A stretch of 64,000 bases of DNA from Lantana camara (lineage: Eukaryota; Streptophyta; Magnoliopsida; Lamiales; Verbenaceae): the NCBI GenBank assembly GCA_037501455.1, contig CM074857.1, positions 100,411,501-100,475,500 of the forward strand, in the 5' to 3' direction. Position numbers and translations under genes: made by a program. Below, in pieces: positions 32,687 through 44,573 of the stretch (its first letter is position 1; each line of letters opens with the position of its first letter). The notes beneath the pieces were generated by a model, which did not search any database, was not told the DNA's origin, and saw only the letters and a list, made by a program, of their open reading frames with translations.

Positions 32687-34626
32687 TGTTGGAAAACACG
32701 AATCAGAAAGCAGCGGAATTTTAAAAATTTTCCAACAAAAGGACCTTGGACTCGCAATCGTGTATCCAAATTCGTAGAGTTAAGAAACTTACTTTTCTTT
32801 TATTCTTTCTTGAAGCGTTTCAAGCCACCCAAGAACGCTCTTCTCGCGGCTTGATCCCCTCTCCTTGGTAAAGCTCGAATCTTCAAACTTCTAACTTGAA
32901 GCTCTCTAGAGATAGTCCACCAACTTGATCACAATCTAACTAGTAAGGATGCTAGTTCTCTAGTTAGTGTTTAGGCTTAACCTAGGGTTTCGTTTATCTT
33001 GGAGAAAGGATGGTGTTCAACACATGAACCAAAAGAATTGCCAATTAGCTCTAAGGGGAGCATGAGCTCCCCCATTTATAGGAGAGGGAAAGGGACGCCG
33101 AACCTAGTCCTTGTGGGGCAAGGATTTTTGTCCCTCTCTCTTATTACTTGATCATCAAGTAATTTTCAACTTTGATTTTGAATTCAAATTCAAATCAACT
33201 TTTAAGAGAGCTAAAATATCCAAACTATTTTTGGATAATTTTATACTTTATTTATTTAAAATAAATAACTTATTTTATCTAATTAATTAATTCATAATTA
33301 ATCAACTAGATTATTTTCTCCAAAATTAGACTTTCTTTTTAATTCAAAATTAAACCAAAGTCTATTAAATAATTAACAAATTAATTATTTAATATATAAT
33401 TAAATAATCACGTGTGGCACACGTGTCACAATGACACGTGTCCAGTCACGTGACCCATACGTGTGGTTTCACACGTGTGGAACCTTCTAGGCCCGATTAA
33501 CTCGTTTAATCATTTTTAAGCCTTAACTCATGTAACCAAGTTGTTGTGTGTGACCCTCTAGGTTCTCAATTCAATTAGCAGTGACCCTAATTAATTAATT
33601 CACTAATTAATTAATCAGTCCACAGATTAAACAACCATAGTCTAGCAACAGGTGTTTAACCCCTAGCTGAATTGGAATGTTCGGATTCGATAGAACCTTT
33701 AAGTCATTGATTCATGTGAGATACAATCCTCCTACTTACTATCTCTCAACCAAGATCTAGGGTAAGGGAATAATCAGAACCCTAATAATCTGGTCTTAAA
33801 GCTAAGTGCATTTCATATCCATTTGATCTCAATCCAAGAAACCCTTTTCTTGATGTCTTTATCTATTGCCTTGGCCAAGGACTCCATATGGCATATGAAT
33901 GACTTACACAATAAGAGATCACCTTGCAAATGCAAGTGTAGGTCCTTTCTTGATTCTCATTCACTTTCATGAATCACTTGTGCAGCCCCAGCATAAGCCT
34001 TGAATCAGTTGTCTAAGGCGACACCCTTTAAAGCTTATACCTAAGACTACAGAGTTAACTCATAAAGTGACAAGGAACCTCAAGTCTTAAGGATCAATTA
34101 ATCACATCAATGACTCGTGAGATATTTCCTAATCTGGAAGTTTCCATTTCCTGAAATAGAAACTTCCTTTCCCATTTAGGAATGTTCTCACACGGGGCAC
34201 CTCAGTGAACTTACTTATTAAAGTAAGCACCCTCATGTATCACCCATGTATCAACTATACACTTTGCACCTCCATGAAACAAGGTGGTCCTTCTTAAGGG
34301 CGTGATCCCACAAGCAAGCCTTAGAGGAGTTAGGTTGACACTCCCACTGTCGGTAGGACTCATCGGCTTGGAGTATTTTACTAATCATGACTTATGTGAT
34401 ATAGGGCCCGTTTCATGAACCATTTCACCTAAATGGTAGAGTCCTAAAGTCATCAGGATTAGGGGAGTTCTTATACATGCACAGATAAAGTAAACGCATA
34501 CCAAACAAGAGCATATAAAGAAGTGTTGCCTCATTTCGTTATTTCATTCAAAGATTGTCTGTGATTACAATAAGGAAAAGCACAAAGCGGATATACAATC
34601 GGCTTTCTAGGGCACTATTCTTAACA
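32687..34626 (-). repeat. Solo LTR of copia family A (1940 bp)
   Basis: The duplication GAGAT flanks it (32682-32686, 34627-34631). The minus strand reads TGTTAAGAATAGTGCCCTAG at the start and ends TTCCAACA. It keeps the CACGTG array (33409-33480) and is a close relative of the 13892/21711 LTRs, with some deletions. Confidence 0.92.
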
Positions 34627-35149
34627 GAGATTGGCCACTATTCACTCCCAACTTTGAGCTCAAGTTCCGACTTCATCTCTCGCCCGATCAACGATCCAAG
34701 GTAAGCAATGTATTCCTCTCTTCGAGTGCTTCGTTTTCTCCCGACTGAATCTTGTTTTTCTTACTTGAATCCATGCTTTTGGTGAAGATGATGAATAGTG
34801 TTACAATATGCAAATTTGCTCCCAATGTGCTCATATGTGGATTAATTTCTCTAAGATTGGAGTATGTTGTTCATATGAGTTCCCTCTTTGTTTATTTGTT
34901 GAAATTTTGCTCGTTGCTTGCTTATTTCCCGAACTACCATTGTTGTGCTTTGAAAGCTTTAACGGCTTCTTGTTTATTAGTTCGATTCATGAGATTTATC
35001 TATGTTTAAGTTGTTAAGTGTGTGATTATATACATGTTAATGTGAAATTGAGTGATTTTTGTGGTTGTGGTGTTGCCCGACGAGTCTCCCCCTTTCCTCC
35101 TTCTTTTTCCGCCATTGCTACAGCTCTTGGATCTTGGACACAGGGGTGA

Positions 35150-35260
35150 GACACGCCCGTGTCACCCCCAATGAAGTAAATGAGACATCCCCGTGTCTCC
35201 CTCAAAATTTGCTACTGACCTCGGACACCCCCGTGTCACAATTTGTGCCCGTGTCTCCCT
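35150..35260. repeat. Palindrome array, GACACG-CC-CGTGTC type, in long solo LTR copy 1
   Basis: Copies are GACACGCCCGTGTC (35150-35163), GAGACATCCCCGTGTCTC (35182-35199), GACACCCCCGTGTC (35224-35237) and a half copy, GTGCCCGTGTCTC, near 35246. The arms equal those in the Athila LTR at 2591-2875. Confidence 0.9.
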
Positions 35261-36056
35261 CTCTTTGAATGCATATGTGTGTTGTTTTGTTTCGCAAGTT
35301 TGATTTACACATTTATCTAACCCCAAACCTGACCCTAACGAACTCTGATTGACCTGAATTTTTGACATAATAAACCTTTTTGAGTTTAGAACATTTTTCA
35401 ATTAGAATCAACTCAAAATTCATTTTGGTTCGCAAGATATAATCATTTTAAAACTGTGTCGCCACTTTGCCGGAATTCTGCATTTGTCCAACTTCAAACC
35501 TACGCCATTTTCGCCTCGTTTTGAACCACGATTATATCCGTATACCGTTGGAAATATCTATTTGTCTAGTTTTATATCCAAGAAACAAAACTCAATTCAT
35601 ATTTCTCAAACTCAAGTTATGAGGTTTTCCTACAACTTGTCCGTTTCGGAAAAACTGTCAGCTTTGGCCTAATTTCACTCAGAACCCCTTTTTGTGTTTT
35701 TATTCCATTTTTCTCGTACTTTTCCACCTCCAAACTTGTTTCTAACTTATTATATCATGGTTATGTGTATGTATTCATTCTTATATGCATTTTATGTTGC
35801 TTTAGAAATGCGATATGTGTTCATAAATGAATAAATGCCACCATATGCTTTTTGTTTACCTTTGATGCATTAATTGTGCACATGAACTTATTCGTAACAT
35901 ACTATATCATATTAAATGAATATGTTGAGTGTGATATGACTTTTTTTGCATGAAATTGATTTGAATATGAACCTTGCTTACGTTTTTGCATCTTATGCAT
36001 ACGTCGTACATCTATGTGGTTCATTCTCGAGTCTAAGTCTTGTGCATTGTCTTCAG

Positions 36057-36145
36057 TTTGTTCAAGTGCACCCGGGGTGGTGTTTTGTCTGCCAAGTTGA
36101 TTTCAGGGTGGATCATTTGTCGTGTTTTGGCTTCTTCAGTGTAAG
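36057..36145 (+). other. Exon-like module between splice-like sites (copy 1)
   Basis: An acceptor-like TGTCTTCAG precedes it and a donor-like GTAAG|GTGAGG follows. An upstream donor-like CAAG|GTAAGC is at 34701 and a downstream acceptor-like TTTGCAG at 37052. The same four sites recur in the related LTRs at 44350 and 49111. No protein is encoded. Confidence 0.45.
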
Positions 36146-37542
36146 GTGAGGTTAGGATATAATTAAACCCTAATGAAATGTGCCAGTTTTCTACTGCATG
36201 TGACTTATAAGCATTATGTATAAGCTTTGATGGTTTTGTCATATGTTTGAAAGTATGAACGTTATGTATGAGCCTATGTATGCTTAGTCTCAGTTTTGAT
36301 ATGATTTTAAGGTAAATGTGTGTGTGGTATGTACGTACGATATAATAAGTACGATATGCATGAATTATATCTGTCTGTCTGTAGTGGGATTTGAACTTTG
36401 AACTTTGATAGGCCCCGGAGATTTGTGCGAAGGAGCCCCAGGACGGTGTCGGGCCATCGGGTATTCTCCTGAATGTAGTCTCCATCAGTCTGAAATGATG
36501 TACCGGAACCCACCAGGAGGTTTGGTTGGGGGATGGAGTTCGGAGAAGCATTGAGTGCTCCCCTCACCTGTTAGATGGTTAGGGTATGTACAACCCTTCC
36601 CTCACCGGAGAAGAGGTAGGTATGTCTAACTTTGGTTCTATTTGAATTTAGTATGATATTGAACTAAGGAATTGGTTGGAGTTTGAGCTCGTACCCGTCG
36701 AGTGTTCTATCTGTTCTGTCATAAGTTCGTGAAACGGGGGTAGATTCATAAATTAAGATAAAATTTGGGATATTTAACCTAATAAAACACGCTCTGTTAT
36801 GTCTGCTAAGTTTGCTTTGATATTAACGTATACTTTGATATATTTAACTTACGCTCCGTTTGTTTGTTCGTTAAGTAACCCTGTATATATATATTATCAC
36901 GGGCAAATGTTTTGGCGTGCAAAAACTAATCTGGAATTCACGAACATCTACTTTTGAACGTGTTGTGCTCTTATGTATACGTAGGTGTGTGTGGGTAGCC
37001 CTCACTCAGCCTTTGGACTGACCCCTTCCCTCCCTATGTTTATAGTTTGCAGGTTCGCTTTGGAATTCAAGCTAGGCTGAGTGAGTCTGTCCTTGGAGTC
37101 GAGTCTTTGTTTAAGTTAGGACTTTGCATTTGCATTTTGAATTCAGTTTTGGTTATGTATTATGATCGTTTGTACGAATATGTATAAGCATGAATTATTT
37201 GAATTATGTTATGGATTTCGGGACAGGCTTCTAGGGATAGTTCGAACCCATTTACATTTATAATTTACGTTTTGATTTGATATTAGTTATTAGGGATCTA
37301 TGCTAGTTGAACTCGTCACCTGCTTATTTTGTTTTGGATTTTTGTATGGCATTTTTTACGCTTCCGTATTTATGTTGGATGTTTTGTGAAGTTCAGGGTC
37401 TACGTTCCTTCTAGCCTAGGTGTGTGTCGTTCGGTCTCCCCGTTCGCCACTGTTTGGTTTATGTACGGACTTGCATTTCGTATGTGGACTGGACTTTGGT
37501 GCCGAGGATGTGGTGACCCGCCGTGCGGGGTGCTACATCCCA

Positions 37543-39511
37543 TCTTAGAATTTTTGGATGTGCGGTATATGTTCCTATTGCACCACCACAACACACAAAA
37601 ATGGGTCCTCAAAGGAGATTAGGGATCTATGTTGGATTTGATTCCCCTTCTATAATTCAATATCTTGAACCAATCACCATGAATCTATTTATAGCAAGAT
37701 TTGCTAATTGTCATTTTTATTAAACAGTTTTTCCAACATAAGGGGGAGAAAATAAACAGTTGGGAAAAGAAATTACTTGGAATAAATTATCTTTGAATCA
37801 TTTAGATCCTCGAACAAAACAATGTGAACAAGAGATTCAAAAGATAATTTGTTTACAACATATTTCAAATCAACTGCCAGATGCATTTACTGACCCAAAA
37901 AGAGTCACCAAGTCTCATATCCCAACTGTAAATGCCCCAATTAGAATCGGAGTCCTAGAAGGACAGTCTATTCAAGTAAATTAATCCAAACGCACCTAAA
38001 GCGTGGGAGACCAGTCAGTTCCAAGGATAAGAATCCTAGAAAAAGAAAAGGAACACATGATCAAGATGATCACATTGAGAAGATTAATGCTCAACAAGAC
38101 ATAACTATGAATGAAGCTTCAGAAGGAGCCCAGGTGCCTGTAAATGTTGAAAATGAAGAGATCTCAATAAGTTATGTCACAGATGGAAAGAAATGGAACC
38201 GAAAAGATACAATCGTCGACGATATCTTTGCATATAATGTAGCTACTGATATTTTAGAAGAAAATGGGGATCTTGAACCAAAATTTGTTGAAAAATGCAG
38301 AAATAGAAATGATTGGCCAAAATGGAAAGATACAATTCAAGAAGAATTAAATTCTCTTTCTAAAGGTGAAGTTTTTGGACCTGTAGTACATACACCTGGT
38401 AATATAAAGCTAGTGGGGTACAAATGGGTATTTGTACAAAAAAAAAAAAAGAGCGGAACGAAGTTGTAAGGTATAAAGCACGACTTGTGGCACAAGGATT
38501 TTCACAAAGACCTGACATTGATTATGAAGAAACTTATTCTGCTGTGGTGGATGCAATCACGTTTAGATATCTCATTAGTCTGGCAGTACATGAAAGACTT
38601 GATTTGCATCTTATGGATGTTGTTACAGCTTATTTATATGGATCGTTGGATAATGAAATCTATACGAAAATCCCTGAAGGATTTAAAATGCCTGAAACAT
38701 GTAAGAATTCCCGGGAAACATATTCAATAAGTTTGCAAAGATCATTACACGGATTAAAACAATCCGGGCGGATGTGGTATAATCGCCTTAGCGAATAGTT
38801 GCTAAGGGAAGGATATAAAAATGACCCAATTTGTCCTTGTGTCTTTATAAAGAAGTTTGGATCAAAATTTGTTATAATCGCGGTGTATGTAGATGATTTA
38901 AACATTATTGGAACTCCTGAAAAGCTATCCAATGCAATAAATTATTTAAAGAAAGAATTTGAGATGAAAGATCTTGGAAGAACAAGGTTTTGCATTGGTT
39001 TACAAATTGAACATTACAAAGATGGAATATTTGTTCATCAATTAACATACACTAAAAAGATTTTAAAAGGATTTTATATGGATAAGGCACATCCATTGAG
39101 TACCCCGATGGTTGTGAGATCACTAGATATAACAAAAGATCCATTCTGACCTAAGAAAGATGATGAAGAAATTCTTGGTCCTGAAGTGCCATATCTTAGA
39201 GCTATTGGGGCGTTGATGTACCTTGCTAACAACACAAGGCCAAACATAGCGTTCTCAGTGAGTTTATTATCAAGGTTTAGCTCATTCCCAACTCGAAGAC
39301 ATTAGAGTGGAATTAAACATTTCTTTCGATATCTTTGATGAACATCTGATATGGGCTTATTTTTTTCACGTGATTCTGTCCTTCAACTAACTGGCTGTGC
39401 AGATGCAGGATATCTATCTGATCCCTATAAAGCTCGATCCCAAATAGGCTATTTATTAACAAGTGGAGGTACAACTATATCATGACGCTCAACAAAACAA
39501 ACAATAGCAGA
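37543..39511 (+). pseudogene. Integrase end, reverse transcriptase and RNase H start of copia family B
   Basis: It resumes at LRIFGCAVYVP after the solo LTR. The region up to 38100 is a variable Lys/Glu-rich linker with frameshifts. RT shows YKWVFVQKKKK (a 13-base A-run near 38441 shifts frame), YKARLVAQGFSQRP, LDLHLMDVVTAYLYG, LQRSLHGLKQSGRMWY, and the intact catalytic AVYVDDLNIIG (about 38880). RNase H starts with LTGCADAGYLSDP near 39390. Stops lie at 38796, 39147, 39303 and later. It is cut within TKQTIA by the hAT element at 39512. Confidence 0.88.
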
Positions 39512-39912
39512 TAGGGATGTAAACGAACCGAGCCCAACCGAACCTTATCCATATATTTAAGTTCGAGTTCGACTCATTTTTCACGAACCCGAAATCGAAC
39601 TCAAGCCTGACGAACCTTTAAATTTGTGGTTCGAGTTCGGTTCGACTAGGTTTGAGTTCGTCTCGCCGGCTCGTGCTAATCAAAGGAGAAAAGCAAGAAA
39701 AAAATGGCTGAAGAAACGAAGCATAAGAAAACAAAAAAAAATGGATTAAACCACCTAGATCTGATAAAAGAAATCGATTGGATTGTGATGGAGAAATTAA
39801 TTTCTAGATCTGATGGAAGAAACCAACTAGATCTGATAAGAGAAATAGAAGAAAGTTTAAAAAAATTCTTGAATCTTAGTTTGATTCATACTTCGAACAT
39901 CTGTTGGGTCGC

Positions 39913-41633
39913 TGTTAGCTCTAAACTCTTACACCTAAACACACAATTGATTCCGGCTTATGAGGCCGTCCGATCTTCGTTAAACCTCATCCGGGCAGAA
40001 CAAGGCCTGGGAAGGTATCAAATCGGAAAGGAATCTCAAAATGTGCAAGACGATTGAATTGATAGCAAAATTTAACCCAAGTGCAAGTTGTAAAAGAATC
40101 AATTATAGCACAAGGGGTCGAATCCCTAGGGAAGGGGAAATCAAGGTCAATTGTAAAGTGTGTTTGCTAATCTATAGACCGGAAGAAAATTGTGGTAATG
40201 AAATAGTAACTAAGAAAACGAGAGAGAGGTAAACACAAGCAAATTAAGTAACAAATAACCAAGTTAACAAAGTGGCAAAGAGAAGTAATGATCATGCAAA
40301 GTTCATGTTCAATTAGTGCTTTAAAGGGACAAGGATCTCACAATCCTAATCACTAAAATATACACAAACTCCTCTCGAAGTCAAGTGTGTGTACCTAATT
40401 AAAGTCTAAGCCTACTCTCGTGGTCATTAGCTCATTAATTAGATCAGACAAACAAGACTAGTGCAACAAAATAACTAGCGGCTTGGCCCGGTTACTCTAT
40501 TGCTCGATTGCTCAAAATTAGGCTAAATGTCTTTATACCTAAAACTTAAGTGGTGTGAAACCTCTTTCAAATTTACATACAATCTTTCAATTAACATGCA
40601 AATCTAAGTTCATAACCAAGGTGATCAATCTTAATCATGCAAACAAAATAATCTCACAACCATAAGATCCTAAAATCCCTCTTAGGCATTTTATCGAACA
40701 CTTACCCTACATATTTCATCACCCCCCTTTGCCTAAAGATCTAGCCACTCATAGTCATACTACTCAAAGAGCAAGATAAATAAAACATAAATAGATTCAT
40801 ATTCATTGAATTTAAACTATGAAAAAGCATTCAACAGAGGTTCATTTACTACAAGGTTTGATAACTCTACTAAAGCTATATTAAACGAGAAAACAGAAAT
40901 TAAAGCTAAATACTGTGAAAGCGATAAAAAAAGGGAAAGAAAATGAACAAAATGTCTTCAAAACATCTTCAAGACAAGAAAGGTAAAGAACTTGGTGCCT
41001 CCATAGCCTCCAAAATAGCTGCTCTCCAATTAGGGTAAGTTGTCTCAAAACACTCAACTCTCCTATTTATAATAGGCTGAAAAACCTAAAAAAATTCAAA
41101 TCCGTGAGAGGCAAACGGGCGTTTGGTGGCTTAGAGTAAATCCCAAACGCCCGTTTCATAACAAAAACGTAACAGCGATTTCTAATTTCTACACGCCCGT
41201 TTGGACTTCCAGTACAATAACTAAATGGGCATTTGAGAACAGGTTGCCGAGGTCAGTAGCTTCACAAACGGGCGTTTGGTTCTCTAGTGCATTTACCAAA
41301 AGCCCGTTTGGGGTTCCAGATTTCTTACAGTAGCCTTTCACACGGGCGTTTGGTTCTCTAGTTCATATACCAAATGCCCGTTTCATCTTCAAAACTTCGA
41401 TGCAGTAGGTCTTCACACGGGCGTTTGGTTCTTCAGTGCATTTACCAAACGCCCGTTTGCCTTCAAAAATGGCAAAACTTGTTTCTTTCCTTCGATTTCG
41501 TTCCGTTCTTCCCGTTATTGACTCCCGTAGGTGAAATACCTGAAATGGAGCAATAAAAGGCCTATAAGCACATTAAACGGGAATTAATTATAGCAAAATA
41601 TGGCTCAAACGGATACGAAATCTACACTTATCA
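39913..41633 (-). repeat. 3' LTR of the complete Athila-type element (1721 bp)
   Basis: The minus strand runs from TGATAAGTGTAGATTTCG to GAGCTAACA. It holds the AAACG-CC-CGTTT palindrome array (41113-41459), nearest to the upstream end. The 47-bp tandem duplication seen in the other LTR is absent here. Confidence 0.93.
41113..41459. repeat. Palindrome array, AAACG-CC-CGTTT type, 3' LTR
   Basis: About ten copies alternate CC and GG centres, for example AAACGGGCGTTT (41113-41124) and AAACGCCCGTTT (41145-41156), often as facing pairs about 20 nt apart. Several are followed on the minus strand by a CCTACTG or GCTACTG word. Decayed copies mostly show CG to TG or CA changes. Confidence 0.92.
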
Positions 41634-41647
41634 ACTCCCCCACACTT
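41634..41647 (-). promoter_or_regulatory. Polypurine tract of the complete Athila-type element
   Basis: The minus strand reads AAGTGTGGGGGAGT directly before the LTR start TGATAAG. Two similar tracts lie farther upstream at 42030-42039 and 42783-42798. Confidence 0.88.
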
Positions 41648-43254
41648 AAACTATTGCTCGTCCTCGAGTAATCAAACAATTATGTGAAAAGTCAATCCAC
41701 ATTCAAACAAATTTTCCCTAGACAATCGTCGAGTCATCACAAGAGAATTAGCCTATCAAAAGCATTACTAACAAACACGAGCTTCAACAAGAAGAGTGTA
41801 AATAGTATACCCTCATGAAGGTGTGTGAATTAAACGAATAAATGCACAATTTTCACTCAAACTAATGTAGTCAATAAAAGAATCGGGATCGAAAGGTCTT
41901 TCGAGGCTTGTAATGTAGGCTTAGGGTCTCGGTTATGGAATTTTTGGCCTAAAAGTGACTAAACACCAAAGCTTACATCGTAATATTACAAAACACTCAA
42001 CCCCTTTCACTCTACATTCCATTATTTTTCCCCACACTTGGATGTTTAAATACAACTTCGCTTTAATTTCACCACTTTTCCTCATTTACGAATTGTTTCT
42101 TCTCTTGCTCATTTCTTTTCTTTTGATTCTCTATTCTCAAATTTTCTTTTCTTTGCACTATAATTACTTTCTCAAGCAATTCTCTCGACATTTGAGAATT
42201 CGAACTCTCCACCCAATAGTAAACCCAAATGAGTAAGCTTGGTGTGATGAAATAAAAGGTAGGATGTAATATTGTTGTTCTTGGCTTGTAATATGGCTAA
42301 GAACAAAAATTTGCACAACAATTAAGCTCAACGGGGTAAAAAAGATTGCATTATTTAGTGAATGGCTTACAGCCAAAAAGGGTTATCCTCCGACAACGAT
42401 GGCCTAAGTCATTTCCTAACTCATTCATCAACTAATTATTTCGCCTCGAAAGACACTCAAATGCATTCTTATTCATATTAAGGTCTATTCGAAACACATA
42501 AACGTTTTTCGAGTGACCAAAGTGTATAAATTTGTTTAAAAAGTGTGCGAAAAATTGAGGGCATGCTAGCACACTAAACTCATCTCCACTATGTAAGTGT
42601 TCACACAATCGACTGGCCTACTCAATCTCATAACAACTCATCAATCACCCCAAGCAAAAATATTGGAGAAAGGAGTCAATTCGTGATAATCATTGTCAAA
42701 CTCAAGAGGTAAGCAAAGTCAAATGTTAAACTTGTTAAAATTTCTACCAAAACAAGTATAGCACAAATAGCTCCAAATTCGCCCTTCCCCCACACTTAGC
42801 AATTGCAATGTCCGCATGCAATAAATAAAGGAAAAGTTTAGAAAGCTCCCTCAAATGAAGAATCGGCAACGGGAACATGCAAAGCTACCTGTAAACCTGA
42901 ACACATGTAACTTGAAACACGGATCAAGTGCTAAAAATAGCAAATGATAAATCAACATGCATCAATCATTCACGCAAACGAGTCACACACAATAATGCTT
43001 AATGGAAAAAATAAATCCAAGAAATGCACATGAACCAACAAAAGTCTAAACTCATCACAAAGAGCAGTCATCACAAGTTTTAGAAGACACAAAATAAGTA
43101 CCAACATTCAGAGAATATTAAGTCCTAACATACCAACCTACAAGTTCGAAATAGTTCAAGAAAAGCAATAAGGTAGCAAAGCACCACACTTGGGGTGGTA
43201 AAATAACACAAGCAATCATTGAGGAGGTGGCGGTTGATATGGCTCGATGTTCCA
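41634..43254 (-). other. Conserved noncoding tail of the complete Athila-type element
   Basis: No gene is seen. It contains the pre-PPT hairpin (41651-41670), three AAGTGTGGGG tracts, and the blocks shared with 835-2416 listed there. On the minus strand a purine-rich run near 42100-42180 parallels the A/G-rich run of the other copy. Confidence 0.8.
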
Positions 43255-44349
43255 TTATTGGAGGAGAAGGAGGATGTTGGCATCCGTATTCTCTTGGCGG
43301 CACATCATCTCTGCTTGATTGGCTAAAGAGGTGTCTCGGTATGAAGCAAACTCAGCGGAGAGTGCTTGAACTTGATCATACACTTCATTGATGTCATGGT
43401 GAACCGGCTCCGGTTTAGCCACCTCTTGCTCGTCATCTTGATGGAACAAAACCAATTGTTCGTCATTCAAGTCCTCATAACGAGTTACGTCGAGGTTATA
43501 CAACTTAGTCAACCGGGCTTGGTCACTCTCTGGCCAAAAGAAGACAGTCTCATGCAATGGTGCACCCCACTTCTTCATAACTCTCATGTTAATGAACGTT
43601 TGCTCGTCAAGGTATATTTTCTTATCCAATGGGGGAGCTCCATTCGGCATCCAACCACAAGCCAAAGCCATCATAGTTACATAGCCTCCAAGGTAAAAGT
43701 CGCTATCTTTACTTTGAGCCGCCGTCTCCATCTTCTCCATTAAAAAATTTAGACCGAAGATTGTTTGTCCACCCCTCCTCATCAAAGACATTACCCACAA
43801 CTCCCACGAGTTTATATTGCCCTCACTGTTTCCTCTTGCAAAAATTCCCGAGGCAAGAGTCTTGTGCACAATCCGCCAAAGGCCCGAAGTAAGACTAGTG
43901 GCTTTGGTATTGGTGGGCTGATATGCATCTATTCCTTCCTTAACTCCTAGGGCAAAAGTTACTCGGTCTGAACATCGGGGTCGGACCACTCCTCCGGGAA
44001 GTCACAAACCCCTTCCGGGAAGTGAAAGATCTGCTGGAGTTGTTGGGCTCGGAGTGTGTGTTTTCGACCATTGATTTTGAAAGTGGCCACCGGATTCTCC
44101 CACTTGAAGGTTTTAATGAACTCGCGGGTGAGGCCCTCATAAGTGTGATCGGCATTCGTCACGAATTTCCACCACGCAATATTGTTAAAGAGTCTTTTCA
44201 CCTGTGGTTTGATATTCAAGAAAAACAACGAGTTCTCATCCAGAATTTTGGTGGACTGCAATTTACGGGTTTTGGCCTCCTCAACAGCTTTGCCTTTACT
44301 CTTCCCCGAAGAAGGACCAGCTTTATCGGTGCGCGTACGTTACTATCAA
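43255..44349 (-). pseudogene. Env-like (third) ORF of the complete Athila-type element
   Basis: Two overlapping frames together cover it: 44261-43959 (WWKFVTNADHTYEGLTREFI, FHFPEGVCDFPEEWSDPD) and 43989-43255 (GNINSWELW, LGGYVTMMALACGWMP, LDEQTFINM). The switch lies near 43970, so one indel breaks the gene. The Lys/Ser-rich part upstream of 44261 stays open to about 44335, where a stop and then the solo LTR at 44350 cut it. Its relation to the ORF at 1-834 is clear from shared motif order. The C-terminal 60 residues are acidic and likely coiled-coil. Its function is unknown. Confidence 0.82.
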
Positions 44350-44518
44350 TGTAACGCCCCAGTTTTTCGATCGTATAGCATGACGTATGTGTTTATCAAT
44401 TTGCGTGAATTAATTGTTCATGAGTGTTTTATATATTAAATGTTAATTATTTATATCTTAAGTTAATTAATATTGAATACATGCGAATTAGTTGATATTT
44501 AAATCCTAATGTTATTAA

Positions 44519-44521
<3 letters not shown>

Positions 44522-44570
<49 letters not shown>
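44522..44570. repeat. (TA)n microsatellite
   Basis: About 24 uninterrupted TA units inside long solo LTR copy 2. Confidence 0.97.

Positions 44571-44573
<3 letters not shown>

Larger units (their letters stand above)
31177..37537 (+). mobile_element. Long solo LTR, TGTAAC...GCTACA family, copy 1, with two nested insertions
   Basis: It is flanked by the duplication TCCCA (31172-31176, 37538-37542) and interrupts the copia integrase exactly. The ends TGTAACACCCC and GGGGTGCTACA are inverted repeats. Without the nested hAT (31682-32668) and solo LTR (32687-34626) it is about 3.4 kb. It holds no coding frame. Family features are the palindrome array at 35150-35260, a small exon-like module at 36057-36145 between splice-like sites, a GC-rich block at 36410-36620, CTCACTCAG near 37003, and the CTAGGCT/AGCCTAG stem (37072-37078, 37413-37419). 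Confidence 0.88.

Noticed and set aside
36033..36551. 172-codon minus-strand ORF in long solo LTR copy 1
   Set aside because: It is not conserved in copies 2 and 3, runs across the splice-like module, and has no recognisable domain.
39704..40057. 117-codon ORF starting in hAT 2 and running into the Athila LTR
   Set aside because: It crosses an insertion junction, so it cannot be an evolved gene as it stands. The Lys-rich start may be a relic exon of the hAT element.
41113..41459. Repeats of similar length with spacers of similar size, CRISPR-like at first sight
   Set aside because: The repeats are themselves palindromic, alternate orientation, vary in spacing and lie inside a plant LTR with TSD, PBS and PPT. 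There are no cas genes.
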